A DNA stretch of 64,000 bases from Streptomyces sp. MMBL 11-1 (GCF_028622875.1 NZ_CP117709.1:868001-932000); one strand, 5' to 3'; numbered from the stretch's first letter, positions 1-8,785 are shown. Notes: generated by a model from the letters alone, not told the origin. Numbers and translations: made by a program.

Positions 1-761
1 AGAAGCAGATCGCGGCCTACCGCGCGGTGCTGGAGGCGTTCCCCGAGGGGCGTGTCGTCGTGCGCGTGCTGGACGCCGGCGCCGACAAGCCGCTGGACTT
101 CCTGACTCCGGCCGATGAGCCGAACCCGGCGCTCGGCGTCCGTGGGCTGCGGAGTCTGCTGGACCACCCCGAGGTGCTGCGTACGCAGTTGACCGCGCTG
201 GCGAAGGCCGCCGAGGGTCTGCCGGTGTACCTGGAGGTCATGGCCCCCATGGTGGCCGACCGCATCGACGCCAAGGCGTTCGCGGACGCGTGCCGCGAGG
301 CCGGGCTGCGGGCGAAGTTCGGCGCGATGGTGGAGATTCCGTCCGCCGCTCTGCGGGCGCGGTCGATCCTCCAGGAGGTGGAGTTCCTGTCGCTGGGCAC
401 CAACGACCTGGCGCAGTACACCTTCGCGGCCGACCGTCAGGTGGGCGCGGTGTCGCGGCTCCAGGACCCGTGGCAGCCGGCGCTGCTGGATCTCGTGGCG
501 CTGTCCGCCGAGGCGGCGCGTGCCGAGGGCAAGAGCTGTGGTGTGTGCGGTGAGGCGGCGGCGGATCCGCTGCTGGCGTGTGTGCTGACGGGTCTGGGTG
601 TCACCTCCCTGTCGATGGGCGCCGCGTCCATTCCTTATGTGCGGGCCACGCTGGCCAAGTACACGCTGGCGCAGTGCGAGCGGGCTGCCAACGCCGCTCG
701 TGCGGCGGACTCGGCCGACGAGGCGCGCAGCGCCGCTCAGGCTGTGCTGTCCGGCGAGTAG
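1..761 (+). CDS. ptsI: PTS Enzyme I (phosphoenolpyruvate-protein phosphotransferase), C-terminal part
   Basis: Enzyme I takes phosphate from phosphoenolpyruvate and passes it to HPr, starting the sugar phosphotransferase chain in the cytoplasm. Only the C-terminal PEP-binding TIM-barrel half (about 253 residues) is present; the gene enters from the left edge in frame at base 3. Family hallmarks visible are VVVRVLDAGADKPLDF, the SLGTNDLAQYTFAADR loop and SCGVCGEAAADP, whose cysteine matches the general acid of Enzyme I. It ends at TAG 759-761, followed by a strong hairpin. The N-terminal HPr-binding and phospho-histidine domains lie outside the window. In streptomycetes this gene usually follows crr, which cannot be seen here. 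Identification is very secure. Confidence 0.96.
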   Translation, partial: KQIAAYRAVLEAFPEGRVVVRVLDAGADKPLDFLTPADEPNPALGVRGLRSLLDHPEVLRTQLTALAKAAEGLPVYLEVMAPMVADRIDAKAFADACREAGLRAKFGAMVEIPSAALRARSILQEVEFLSLGTNDLAQYTFAADRQVGAVSRLQDPWQPALLDLVALSAEAARAEGKSCGVCGEAAADPLLACVLTGLGVTSLSMGAASIPYVRATLAKYTLAQCERAANAARAADSADEARSAAQAVLSGE

Positions 762-780
762 ACGGGGTTCAGCAGGTCCG

Positions 781-820
781 CAGGAGGGGCTTTCCGCCGT
801 GGGGCGGGAAGCCCCTCCTG
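781..820. terminator. Bidirectional hairpin terminator between ptsI and a convergent gene
   Basis: An 18-bp stem starting CAGGAGGGGCTT, with one G-U-type mismatch and a 4-nt loop, sits 20 bp after the ptsI stop and 19 bp before the stop of the convergent hypothetical gene. There is no T tract, as is usual for Streptomyces terminators. Confidence 0.8.
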
Positions 821-838
821 CTGTGTGGCCGCGGCGTG

Positions 839-1762
839 TCAGCGGTGGGGCTCCGCCGGGTCTGCTCCGATGTCGAATCCCGCGCAGTACTCCACGCCGG
901 ATTCCGGGGAGACGGGTTCTCCGGTGTCCGCGTCGGTGCAGTAGGCGTTGAAGACCTCGCCCGCGGTGAGGGGGGCGAGGGCTCCGTGGGCCAGGCGCCA
1001 GCCGTGGACGCGGTCCGGGCTGTCGGGGGCGCTGGTGCGCAGGACGACTCCCGCGGGTGATTCCAGGGCGATGGCCACCGCGAGGACGGTGGCGAACTCC
1101 GCGCCCTCCGCGCTGTCGAGGCGGGCCGGTCCCGAGGTGTCGCGGTGGGTGTGGAGCACGGCCAGGAGCTGGTCGTTCTTCGTCGGGGTGCTGCACACCA
1201 GGTGGTGGGTGCCCGGTCCCGCCGTTTCCAGCAGGCGCGTGAGGAGGTGCGAGGCGCGGTCGAAGGCCGCGCGTCCGATGTCCTGTCCGCAGTCGGCGCA
1301 GGCGCCGAGGTCGGCCAGGAGGAGGGTGGCGTACTCCCAGGTGGCCTGGCGGACCGCGCGGGAGACGAGGACGGGGATGAGGTCGCTGAGGCGTTGGCCG
1401 GTGTAGGCGACCGTGGCTCCGGCGGCGGCGATCTCCGCGGTGAAGCGGCTGCGGCTGGCTCCGGTGTCGGGGTCGAGGCCCGATTCGGCGCAGAACTCCG
1501 CGTAGTCCTCCGGGTCGAAGAGGGCGACAGTGGTGTGCACGCCTTGGGCCGCGAGCGCTTTGAGCAGGCCTTCGACCTGCTGGAGATAGACGGAGTGGTC
1601 GTCGAAGGCGAAGGTGCGGTAGCGCCGCATGGCCGCGAAGTCCTGGGCGTCGGCGAGGAGGCCGATGGTGCTGGGTGCTTCGCGGCGCAACGTGCGTCGC
1701 AGGGTGGTGCTGTGCCTGGTGTGGTGGGTGGTGCTGTTCTCGGTGTGGCCGGTCTGCGCCAT
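839..1762 (-). CDS. Conserved hypothetical protein, possible sensory (MEDS/DcmR-like) fold
   Basis: A 307-residue soluble protein of unknown function. I chose the ATG at 1762 (MAQTGHTENS) because GGGGGA lies just upstream; an in-frame GTG at 1795 is the alternative and sits almost on top of a possible -10 (TACTCT, 1799-1804). No signal peptide or membrane segment is seen. Around residue 45 the phrase FAFDDHSVYLQQVEGLL and the following VHTTVALFDPEDY resemble a nucleoside-triphosphatase-like sensory domain, but this is weak. A CADCG motif near residue 165 has only two cysteines, too few for a zinc finger alone. It is convergent with ptsI and lies downstream of the acetoacetyl-CoA synthetase gene. 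The frame has typical codon bias and looks genuine; the function is not known to me. Confidence 0.8.
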   Translation of the reverse strand: MAQTGHTENSTTHHTRHSTTLRRTLRREAPSTIGLLADAQDFAAMRRYRTFAFDDHSVYLQQVEGLLKALAAQGVHTTVALFDPEDYAEFCAESGLDPDTGASRSRFTAEIAAAGATVAYTGQRLSDLIPVLVSRAVRQATWEYATLLLADLGACADCGQDIGRAAFDRASHLLTRLLETAGPGTHHLVCSTPTKNDQLLAVLHTHRDTSGPARLDSAEGAEFATVLAVAIALESPAGVVLRTSAPDSPDRVHGWRLAHGALAPLTAGEVFNAYCTDADTGEPVSPESGVEYCAGFDIGADPAEPHR

Positions 1763-1839
1763 GTGTCCCCCTGTGCGCGGTGAATCATTGCTCACTCAGA
1801 GTAATCAGGGGGACTGACAAGCGGGCTGCGGGGCAGCCC

Positions 1840-3819
1840 TTATCGGCGTCGGCGAGCGGCCAGTTCGGCGTAGAAGTGGAGGAGGTCGAGGTTGTCGACG
1901 GAGCCCGGGTTGACCGCCTTGGCCAGCTCGGTTCCCTGGAGGAGGCGCTTGACCGGGACCTCGATGCGCTTGCCGGTGAGGGTGTGCGGGATGGCGGGGA
2001 CCTCGATGACCTCGTCCGGTACGTGGCGCGGGGAGAGGTTCTCGCGGATGGTGTGCTTGATCGCCGCGCGCAGGTCCTCATCGAGGGTCGCGCCGTCGGC
2101 GAGGTGGACGAAGAGCGGCATCCAGTAGCCGCCGTCGGGTTCTTCGAGGCCGATGACGAGGGATTCGCGGATCTCGGGGAGCCGTTCGACGGCCTCGTAG
2201 ATGTCGGCGGAGCCCATGCGGACGCCCTGGCGGTTCAGGGTGGAGTCGGAGCGGCCGTGGATGATCACGGAGCCGCGGTCGGTGAGGGTGATCCAGTCCC
2301 CGTGCCGCCAGACTCCGGGGTACATGTCGAAGTAGCTGTCGTGGTAGCGGCTGCCGTCGGGGTCGTTCCAGAAGCGGATCGGCATGGACGGGAGCGGGTT
2401 GGTGACGACGAGTTCGCCGACCTCGCCGATGAGGGGCTTGCCTGCCGGGTCCCAGGACTGGAGGTCGGTGCCGAGGCAGGGGGCCTGGAGTTCGCCGATG
2501 TGGACGGGGAGGGTGGGGACAGCTCCGGCGAAGCAGCTGCAGACGTCGGTGCCGCCGCTGACGGAGGCGATCCAGAGGTCTTCGGCCACCTCGTCGTGGA
2601 GCCAGCGGAAGCCGTCGGGCGGGAGCGGGGAGCCGGTGGTGGCGACGCACTGGACGCGGGAGAGGTCGAAGTCGCGGCCGGGGTGGATGCCGGCCTTGCG
2701 GCAGGCCATGACGTACGCGGCGGAGGTGCCGAAGAGGGTGGCGCCGGTCTGTTCGGCGACCCGCCATTGGGCTTGGACGTCCGGATAGCCGGGGCTGCCG
2801 TCGTACAGGACGACGGTGGTGCCGGTGAGGAGACCGGAGACGAGGAAGTTCCACATCATCCAGCCGGTGGAGGTGTACCAGAAGAAGCGGTCCTCGGGTC
2901 CGAGGTCGCAGTGCAGGCCGATCTGCTTGAAGTGTTCGAGCAGAATGCCGCCCTGGGACTGGACGATGGCCTTGGGCAGGCCGGTGGTGCCGGAGGAGTA
3001 GAGGACCCAGAGCGGGTGCTCGAAGGGGACCTGTTCGAAGACCGGCTCGGTGTCGGCGGAGGTGAGGGCGGCCCAGGCGAGTGCGCCTTCGGGGGCGTCG
3101 GTGCCCAGGAGCGGGATGTGGACGACGGCGCGCAGGGTGGGCAGTTCGCGGCGCAGTTCGGCGACGGTCTCGGTGCGGTCGTGTTCCTTGCCGCCGTAGC
3201 GGTAGCCGTCGACGGTGAACAGGACGACGGGTTCGATCTGCTGGAACCGGTCGAGGACGCTGCGGGCGCCGAAGTCGGGGGCGCAGGAGGTCCAGATGCC
3301 GCCGACCGCCGCGGTGGCGAGGAAGGCGACGACGGCCTGCGGAATGTTGGGGAGGTAGCCGCTGACGCGGTCGCCGGGGGTGACGCCGAGGGCGCGGAGT
3401 TCGGCGGCGAGCGCGCCGACCTGGCGGCGGAGTTCGGCCCAGCTGACGGGGGCCTGGGTGTGGGTCTCGTCGACGTACAGCAGGGCGGGGGTGTCGGCGC
3501 GGGAGGGGTCCTCGGCGGTGCGCAGGGCGTGTTCGGCGTAGTTGAGGGTGGCGCCGGGGAACCAGGTGGCGCCGGGCATCGCGCGGTCGCCGAGGACGCT
3601 CTCGTACGGCGTGGAGAAGCGGATGTCGAACCACTCGGCGACGGCCTGCCAGAAGGTGTCGAGTTCGTCGACGGACCAGCGGTGCAGGGCCGCGTATCCG
3701 CCCTCGGCCGGGGCGCCGTACCGGGCCGCGGCCCAGTTCTGGAAGCGGGTGACGGCCGCGGCCTCGATGCGGTCGGGGCCGGGCTGCCAGAGCGGGGCGT
3801 CGGGCGTGGCTGCGGTCAT
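1840..3819 (-). CDS. Acetoacetate-CoA ligase (acetoacetyl-CoA synthetase)
   Basis: An ANL-superfamily ligase that activates acetoacetate with ATP to acetoacetyl-AMP and then acetoacetyl-CoA, feeding ketone bodies into central or polyketide/lipid metabolism. It is 659 residues, the usual length for this family. The adenylate-binding loop LYSSGTTGLPKAIVQSQGG lies mid-protein, followed by YTSTGWMMWNFLVSGL, typical of acetoacetyl-CoA rather than acetyl-CoA synthetases. The C-terminal TGKRIEVPVKRLLQG carries the catalytic lysine. I chose ATG at 3819 (MTAATPDAPLW) because GGGAGCA precedes it and N-terminal homology starts there; the frame stays open upstream but codes nothing recognisable. It is divergent from the GH31 gene across about 220 bp. 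Confidence in the family is high, and in the exact substrate good. Confidence 0.93.
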   Translation of the reverse strand: MTAATPDAPLWQPGPDRIEAAAVTRFQNWAAARYGAPAEGGYAALHRWSVDELDTFWQAVAEWFDIRFSTPYESVLGDRAMPGATWFPGATLNYAEHALRTAEDPSRADTPALLYVDETHTQAPVSWAELRRQVGALAAELRALGVTPGDRVSGYLPNIPQAVVAFLATAAVGGIWTSCAPDFGARSVLDRFQQIEPVVLFTVDGYRYGGKEHDRTETVAELRRELPTLRAVVHIPLLGTDAPEGALAWAALTSADTEPVFEQVPFEHPLWVLYSSGTTGLPKAIVQSQGGILLEHFKQIGLHCDLGPEDRFFWYTSTGWMMWNFLVSGLLTGTTVVLYDGSPGYPDVQAQWRVAEQTGATLFGTSAAYVMACRKAGIHPGRDFDLSRVQCVATTGSPLPPDGFRWLHDEVAEDLWIASVSGGTDVCSCFAGAVPTLPVHIGELQAPCLGTDLQSWDPAGKPLIGEVGELVVTNPLPSMPIRFWNDPDGSRYHDSYFDMYPGVWRHGDWITLTDRGSVIIHGRSDSTLNRQGVRMGSADIYEAVERLPEIRESLVIGLEEPDGGYWMPLFVHLADGATLDEDLRAAIKHTIRENLSPRHVPDEVIEVPAIPHTLTGKRIEVPVKRLLQGTELAKAVNPGSVDNLDLLHFYAELAARRRR

Positions 3820-4038
3820 GAGGGCTGCTCCCTGGCTGTACGGGTACGCGGTGTGGGCGTGTCGGTGCCGCACGGGCCGGGGTGTGCGCGTGAGCGGCTG
3901 ACACGGACGATGCCATGTGATCGTCCTCGGCACCAGGGTGGCCCGGTGTGACGGGGTTCCTGTTCGCGGGGCGCGGCATGGGTGAACGGGAGTTGAACGG
4001 GAGGTTCTGCGGGTCGGGCGGGTGGCAGGGTGTGCGCC

Positions 4039-6402
4039 ATGGACGGTCGTGACCTGGTGCGTCGGGTGAGGTTGGTCGGTTCGGTGCGGGGTCTGCGCAC
4101 GGTGCGTTCGGCGTGGCGGCGGCGGTCCGCGGACGCGGCGGCGCTGCCGGCGCGCGGGGCGGAGCGGGCCCGGGTCCCCGGTGCGCTGACGGGTGCGGAG
4201 CCGGGCCCGGGCGGGGGTGTGGTGCGGTTCGCCCGTTCGGAGCTGCGTATCCGTGTGTCGGTGGGCGGTGCGGTGTTCTGGGCGTGGGACGGGGCGGAGC
4301 CGCTGCCGTCGTACGCGGTGGCGGGTGAGGCGCCCGCGCCGGATCCGCGGGCGGTGCTGGAGCCGGACAAGGACGGCGGCTGGCAGGTGGTGTCGGAGCG
4401 GCTGACGGTGGTGGTGTCGCGGGCCGGGGCGGTGGAGCTGCGGACGCCGGGCGGGCTGCTGCTGCGGCGGGAGCTGCCGCCGCGCTGGTGGGAGCCGGTG
4501 GGCGGGGGGCCGGTGCGGTGGGTGCAGCGCTCGGAGGTACCGGCGGACGCGCGGTTCTTCGGGCTCGGGGGCCGGGCGGGCGGGCCCCGGTTGCGGGACG
4601 GGGTGTACGGGCTGTGGAACACCGATCCGGGCGGGCGTTTCGGTCCGGGGGACGATCCGCTGTATCTGACGATGCCGGTGCAGGTGGTGGTGTCGGACGC
4701 GGGGACGCATCTGATGTTCCACGACAACAGCTGGGCGGGACGGGTGGTGCTGCGGGAGGGCGAGGAGGGCGCCGGTTCGGGGCATGACCGGCCGGGCGCC
4801 TGCGAGGTGCGGATGGAGGGCGGGCCGCTGCGCTGCTGGGTGGTGGCGGGGACGCCGGCCCGGGTGCTCCAGGGCTGGACGGCGTTGACGGGTGCGCCGG
4901 CGCTGCCGCCGTCCTGGGCTCTGGGGCCGCAGCATGCCCGGTGGGGGTTCGGCAGCGAGGTGGAGGTGCGGCGGGTCGTCGACGGGTACCGGGAGCGGGG
5001 GCTGCCGCTGTCGGTGCTGCATCTGGACATCGACCACTATGACGCGCACCGGGTGTTCACGGTGGACCATGAGCGGTTCCCCGATCTGGCCGCGCTGGCG
5101 AAGGAGTTGCGCGAGGACGGGGTGCGGCTGGTGTCGATCGTGGATCCGGCGGTGAAGGCGGAGCCGGGCGAGGCGGTGTTCGACGGGGGCGCGGCGGTCG
5201 GGGAGCGGGGGGCGTACGTCCGGGACGCGCGGGGGCGGGTGGTGGTCGGGGAGGTGTGGCCGGGGGCCTCTGTCTATCCGGACTTCACTGATCCACTTGT
5301 GCGGGATTGGTGGGGATCTCTGTACGAGGAACGGCTTGCGCAGGGCTTCTCGGGGGTCTGGCACGACATGAACGAGCCGGTGTCGTTCGCGGCGTTCGGG
5401 GATCCGTCGCTGCCGCGCTCGGCCCGGCATGTGCTGGAGGGCGTCGGCGGTGATCATCGAGAGGCGCACAACGTGTACGCGCTGGCGATGGCACGGGCGG
5501 GCTATGAGGGGCTGCTCCGGTTCCGTCCGCAGGAGCGGCCGTTCCTTTTCTCACGGTCGGGCTGGGCGGGGATGCAGAGGTACGGGGGCACCTGGTCCGG
5601 TGATGTGTCGACGGGGTGGCCGGGGCTGCGGGCATCGTTGTCGCTGGTGGTGGGGCTCGGGCTGTGCGGGGTGCCGTATTCGGGTCCGGATGTGGGCGGG
5701 TTCGACGGGTTCCCGTCGCCGGAGCTGTATCTGCGGTGGTTCCAGTTGGGGGCGTATCTGCCGTTGTTCCGGACCCATGCGGCGATCCGCGCGGGGCGGC
5801 GGGAGCCGTGGGAGTTCGGTCCCGAGGTGCTGGAGCACGCGCGGGCGGCGCTGGTGGAGCGGGAGCGGCTGCGCCCGTACTTCGTGACGCTGTCGCACCT
5901 GGCTCGGCTGACCGGTGCGCCCTATGTGCGGCCGATGTGGTGGGGTGCGCCGGGCGACCGGGCGTTGCGGGAGTGTGAGGACGCGTTCCTGCTGGGCGAC
6001 GCGCTGCTGGTGGCTCCGGTGCTGGAGGCCGGGGCGCGGCGGCGGGCGGTGCGGCTGCCCCGGGGGCGGTGGTACGACACGGCGACGGGGCGGGCGTACG
6101 AAGGACCGGGCCAGGTCCTGGTCGACGCTCCGCTGTCGCGGGTGCCGGTGCTGGCGAGGGCGGGCGCGGTGATTCCGGTGCGGGGTGCGGGCGGCGGACC
6201 GGAGCTGGAGGTGTGGGCGCCCGCGCCGGGGGCTGCCGGCGGCGGGCTGGTGGTGCGGGACCCGGGCGACGGGTGGGCGGAGGCGGAGGTCGAGCGGTAT
6301 GTGACGCGGTGGGATGGCGACCGTGTGGTGGTGGAGCGGGACGGCTCGGAGGGCGGGGTCGACTGCCCGGTGCGGGTGCGGGGGGCGCGGGGGCGGGATT
6401 AG
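4039..6402 (+). CDS. Glycoside hydrolase family 31 (alpha-glucosidase/alpha-xylosidase type)
   Basis: A 787-residue retaining alpha-glycosidase that removes alpha-linked glucose (or xylose) from oligosaccharide ends; no signal peptide is seen, so it is probably cytoplasmic. The GH31 core is clear: LSVLHLDIDHYDAHRVF, the nucleophile motif GVWHDMNEP near residue 440, and the acid/base motif SGDVSTGW near residue 520, followed by GVPYSGPDVGGFDG. A beta-sandwich C-terminus follows. Start: ATG 4039 (MDGRDLVRR) with GGCAGGG at good spacing; an in-frame GTG at 4030 is less likely. The N-terminal 110 residues are Arg/Ala rich and variable. It is a stand-alone gene divergent from the ligase, without a transporter beside it, so the natural substrate cannot be fixed. 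The family call is very secure. Confidence 0.94.
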   Translation: MDGRDLVRRVRLVGSVRGLRTVRSAWRRRSADAAALPARGAERARVPGALTGAEPGPGGGVVRFARSELRIRVSVGGAVFWAWDGAEPLPSYAVAGEAPAPDPRAVLEPDKDGGWQVVSERLTVVVSRAGAVELRTPGGLLLRRELPPRWWEPVGGGPVRWVQRSEVPADARFFGLGGRAGGPRLRDGVYGLWNTDPGGRFGPGDDPLYLTMPVQVVVSDAGTHLMFHDNSWAGRVVLREGEEGAGSGHDRPGACEVRMEGGPLRCWVVAGTPARVLQGWTALTGAPALPPSWALGPQHARWGFGSEVEVRRVVDGYRERGLPLSVLHLDIDHYDAHRVFTVDHERFPDLAALAKELREDGVRLVSIVDPAVKAEPGEAVFDGGAAVGERGAYVRDARGRVVVGEVWPGASVYPDFTDPLVRDWWGSLYEERLAQGFSGVWHDMNEPVSFAAFGDPSLPRSARHVLEGVGGDHREAHNVYALAMARAGYEGLLRFRPQERPFLFSRSGWAGMQRYGGTWSGDVSTGWPGLRASLSLVVGLGLCGVPYSGPDVGGFDGFPSPELYLRWFQLGAYLPLFRTHAAIRAGRREPWEFGPEVLEHARAALVERERLRPYFVTLSHLARLTGAPYVRPMWWGAPGDRALRECEDAFLLGDALLVAPVLEAGARRRAVRLPRGRWYDTATGRAYEGPGQVLVDAPLSRVPVLARAGAVIPVRGAGGGPELEVWAPAPGAAGGGLVVRDPGDGWAEAEVERYVTRWDGDRVVVERDGSEGGVDCPVRVRGARGRD

Positions 6403-6480
6403 GGGGTGGCGCGGCTGGGCCCCCGGCGCGGGCGTGTGCGGCGCGCGGAGTCCGGTGGCGTCAGCTCTTCGGCCCCGGCG

Positions 6481-6555
6481 GTGGTGGCCCCGGACGTGGT
6501 GGCCCCGGACGTGCTGGCTCCGACTCTGGCGGCTCCGACTCTGGGGGCCTCAGCC
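6481..6555. repeat. Five tandem copies of a 15-bp repeat across the end of the Nudix gene
   Basis: Units begin at 6481, 6496, 6511, 6526 and 6541. The first two are identical (GTGGTGGCCCCGGAC) and the next three diverge step by step. Each is five codons long in any frame. The array fills the space between the GH31 gene and the convergent Nudix gene and overlaps the latter's stop codon. Confidence 0.8.
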
Positions 6556-7113
6556 TTTACGGCAGGCGAACCAGGCGTCGGCCGCCTCCGTGTGCAGCGG
6601 GAACGCCAGCGGGCGCGGGCTGTACAGGATGTCGTAGCCGGACGTTTCGGCGGTGGGGACCGAGGGCGGGAGGCTCGCGAGGGGGCGCGCCGGGAGGAGG
6701 CCGAAGACCAGGAGGTGGCCGGCGGTGTCGCTGAGGGTGTCGGCGAGGCGGACATCCTCGGCGGCGGCCTCGATGCCGGTCTCCTCGCGCAGTTCCCGGA
6801 CGACCGCCGCGCGCCAGTCCTCGGCGTGGTCGATGAACCCGCCGGGCAGGGCCGTACCGCCCTTCTGCGGCTCGATGGTGCGGGTGATGACGACGAGTCC
6901 GGTGGAGCGCGGGCCGGTGACGGGGAGCAGGGCCACCGCGACGGGGAGCGGGTTGCGGTAGACGGTGGTTCCGCAGTGTGCGCAGGTGCGTGGCCAGGTG
7001 CCGGCGGACGGGATCGCGGGGTACGGGGCTCCGCAGGTGGCGCAGTGGGAGTCCCGTACGTACCGGGGCGGTTGCGGGGCGGACGGGGATGGGCTGTTGC
7101 CTGGTTCGGACAC
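6550..7113 (-). CDS. Nudix hydrolase with an N-terminal zinc ribbon
   Basis: A 187-residue Nudix-family pyrophosphohydrolase acting on an unidentified nucleoside-diphosphate-type substrate. Residues about 22-55 form a zinc ribbon, with CATCG and CAHCG pairs as in NADH-pyrophosphatase-like proteins. The Nudix box follows: GGFIDHAEDWRAAVVRELREETG, split here as GGFIDHAEDW then REETGIEA, with the metal-binding REETG intact. It starts at GTG 7113. No Shine-Dalgarno is present, but a -10-like TACAGT lies 6 nt upstream, which suggests a leaderless mRNA. It is divergent from the dipeptidase gene and convergent with GH31. Its stop lies inside a 15-bp tandem repeat array, so the C-terminus may vary between strains. 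Cysteine motifs and Nudix box make the call secure; the substrate is unknown. Confidence 0.92.
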   Translation of the reverse strand: MSEPGNSPSPSAPQPPRYVRDSHCATCGAPYPAIPSAGTWPRTCAHCGTTVYRNPLPVAVALLPVTGPRSTGLVVITRTIEPQKGGTALPGGFIDHAEDWRAAVVRELREETGIEAAAEDVRLADTLSDTAGHLLVFGLLPARPLASLPPSVPTAETSGYDILYSPRPLAFPLHTEAADAWFACRKG

Positions 7114-7119
7114 GGGTGG

Positions 7120-7125
7120 ACTGTA
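7120..7125 (-). promoter_or_regulatory. Candidate -10 element for a leaderless Nudix transcript
   Basis: TACAGT on the minus strand ends 6 nt before the GTG start, the spacing expected if transcription starts at the start codon. No clear -35 is seen. Confidence 0.4.
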
Positions 7126-7295
7126 TCGAACCGTCCTCGCCGCTTCTCCGGCCTTTCCCGCGTCTGGGACCCCCCTCCCGCTCCCTGGCCCTTCCCGCTT
7201 TGCGGCCCTACCCGCTTCTCCGGCCCTTCCTCCTTTCCGGGGACGCGACCTGGCGTCCTTTCCCGAAGGCCGCGCAGCTGATAGACGGTGTGCCC

Positions 7296-8102
7296 ATGAC
7301 AGGAATGCGTACCGCTCTGCGTGCCCTGGCCGTCACGGCCGCCACCCTCCTCGCCGTCACCGCGCTCTCCCCCGCGGCACAGGCGCGCCCCGAACCGAAA
7401 GCTCCCGAGGAGTTCGTGGCGCTGCGCTCGGTGGACCCGACGATCATCCAGGAGATGCGTTACACCACACCGCACACCTTCCTGGGCGAGCGGGTGGACG
7501 GATACCGGCAGCCGGTCTGCGTCCTGACCCGGCCCGCCGCCCGCGCCCTGCACCTGGCGCAGGAACGGCTGTTGCGCCAGGGGTACTCGCTGAAGGTGTA
7601 CGACTGCTACCGGCCGCAGCGGGCGGTGGACCACTTCGTGCGGTGGGCGAAGGACCTCGACGACCAGTCCATGAAGGAGGAGTTCTATCCGCGCGTCGAC
7701 AAGGACCGGCTGTTCGAGGACGGCTACATCGCGGAGAAGTCCGGGCACAGCCGGGGCAGTACGGTGGACCTGACCCTGGTCCGCCTCCCCGCCCTGCCCA
7801 CCAGGCCGTACCGTCCGGGCGAGCGGCTGACCCCCTGCTTCGCGCCGCAGGGCGAGCGGTTCCCCGACAACTCGGTGGACATGGGCACGGGTTACGACTG
7901 CTTCGACACCCTGTCGCACACGGACGATCCCCGGATCCAGGGGCCTCAGCGCGCCAACCGGCAGCTCCTGAAGCGGACGCTGACCGAGGTGGGGTTCGTG
8001 AATCTGCCGGAGGAGTGGTGGCACTTCACGTTCAGGCCCGAGCCGTTCCCGGACACCTACTTCGACTTCCCGGTGCACCGCAGGGCGGTCGCCGGGCACT
8101 GA
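7296..8102 (+). CDS. Secreted D-alanyl-D-alanine dipeptidase, VanX/DdpX family
   Basis: A 268-residue zinc peptidase predicted to cleave D-Ala-D-Ala, recycling peptidoglycan dipeptide or altering wall precursors. Residues 1-33 form a signal peptide (MTGMRTALRALAV...ALSPAAQARPE), so unlike cytoplasmic VanX of glycopeptide clusters it is exported. The VanX core is visible: EMRYTTPHTFLGERVDGY, the arginine-bearing KVYDCYRPQRAV, zinc ligands in SGHSRGSTVDLTL (His and Asp), and the C-terminal EEWWHF that supplies the catalytic Glu and third ligand. The start is ATG 7296; MRTAL at 7305 is an alternative. There is no vanHA or vanRS beside it, so a housekeeping wall role is more likely than vancomycin resistance. 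A good hairpin follows the stop. Confidence 0.92.
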   Translation: MTGMRTALRALAVTAATLLAVTALSPAAQARPEPKAPEEFVALRSVDPTIIQEMRYTTPHTFLGERVDGYRQPVCVLTRPAARALHLAQERLLRQGYSLKVYDCYRPQRAVDHFVRWAKDLDDQSMKEEFYPRVDKDRLFEDGYIAEKSGHSRGSTVDLTLVRLPALPTRPYRPGERLTPCFAPQGERFPDNSVDMGTGYDCFDTLSHTDDPRIQGPQRANRQLLKRTLTEVGFVNLPEEWWHFTFRPEPFPDTYFDFPVHRRAVAGH

Positions 8103-8128
8103 CGGAACGGGCCGCCCCGAGGGGCGGG

Positions 8129-8173
8129 GAACGGGCGACCGGGACCACCCCCGTGGGCTCCGGCCGCCCGTTC
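8129..8173 (+). terminator. Hairpin after the dipeptidase gene
   Basis: GAACGGGCG at 8129-8137 pairs with CGCCCGTTC at 8165-8173, continued inward by CCGG/CCGG. It lies 26 bp after the dipeptidase stop. Confidence 0.6.
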
Positions 8174-8220
8174 TTCATCTCGGACGCGAAAGGGGCGTGT
8201 TCGGTTGCCGATCGGGCGGC

Positions 8221-8226
8221 TACGGT
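8221..8226 (+). promoter_or_regulatory. Candidate -10 element for a leaderless DUF962 transcript
   Basis: TACGGT ends 6 nt before ATG 8233, and there is no Shine-Dalgarno in between. The -35 region is not clear. Confidence 0.4.
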
Positions 8227-8232
8227 GCCCGT

Positions 8233-8646
8233 ATGCCACAGCAGACGTTCGATACGTACGAGGAATTCTGGCCGTACTACGTCGCGATGCACTCCCGTGC
8301 CGCCACCCGTTGGGTCCATCTGACCGGCACCCTGACCGGGCTCGCGATCTCCGCATACGGGCTCGCGCGGGGCCGGAAACGCTGTCTGGCGGCCCTGCCG
8401 CTGATCGGGTACGGGACGGCGTGGCCCGCGCACTTCCTGATCGAGAAGAACAACCCGGCCACGTTCGGACATCCGGTGTGGTCGCTGCGCGGGGACGCGC
8501 GGATGATCCGGACGATGCTCGCGGGCCGGGACGCGGAGCTGGCGGAGACCGCGGCGAAGTGGCTGGCGGAGCACGGCGGGGGTGAGCGCGGCAAGGCTGA
8601 GCCGCGCGGAGCGGAGGACGGCGGAGCGGAGGACGGTCGTGGCTGA
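8233..8646 (+). CDS. DUF962/Mpo1-like membrane protein
   Basis: A 137-residue protein of the DUF962 (YGL010w/Mpo1-like) family, whose yeast member is a dioxygenase in 2-hydroxy fatty acid degradation; the bacterial role is not established. It begins MPQQTFDTYEEFWPYYVAMH, typical of the family, followed by HLTGTLTGLAISAYGLARG and a second hydrophobic stretch ending IGYGTAWPAHFLIEKN. The conserved histidines (MHSR, WVHLTG, AHFLIEKN and FGHP) would bind metal. About 25 C-terminal residues are charged, low-complexity Gly/Glu/Ala. The ATG at 8233 has no ribosome site but has a -10-like hexamer 6 nt upstream, so the message is probably leaderless. The family call is good; function is inferred only. 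Confidence 0.85.
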   Translation: MPQQTFDTYEEFWPYYVAMHSRAATRWVHLTGTLTGLAISAYGLARGRKRCLAALPLIGYGTAWPAHFLIEKNNPATFGHPVWSLRGDARMIRTMLAGRDAELAETAAKWLAEHGGGERGKAEPRGAEDGGAEDGRG

Positions 8647-8785
8647 GGCCGGGCGCGACCTGGGCCGGCGGGCCGTACCTCCCGCCTGACCTGTCGCCTG
8701 ACTTCGCGCCGGGCAGAGACGCCCGTGGCACGGCCCCGACGTCCCGTCAGATCTAGTGCCGGGAGGGGCTTTGCGTACTTTGGGC

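Noticed and set aside
3820..5469. Upstream extension of the acetoacetyl-CoA synthetase frame to 5469
   Set aside because: The extra 550 codons are Arg/Pro/His-rich and lie antisense to the clear GH31 gene; homology starts at 3819.
7296..8102. Vancomycin-resistance VanX
   Set aside because: The protein has a secretion signal and no vanH, vanA or vanRS genes are near, so a peptidoglycan role is more likely.
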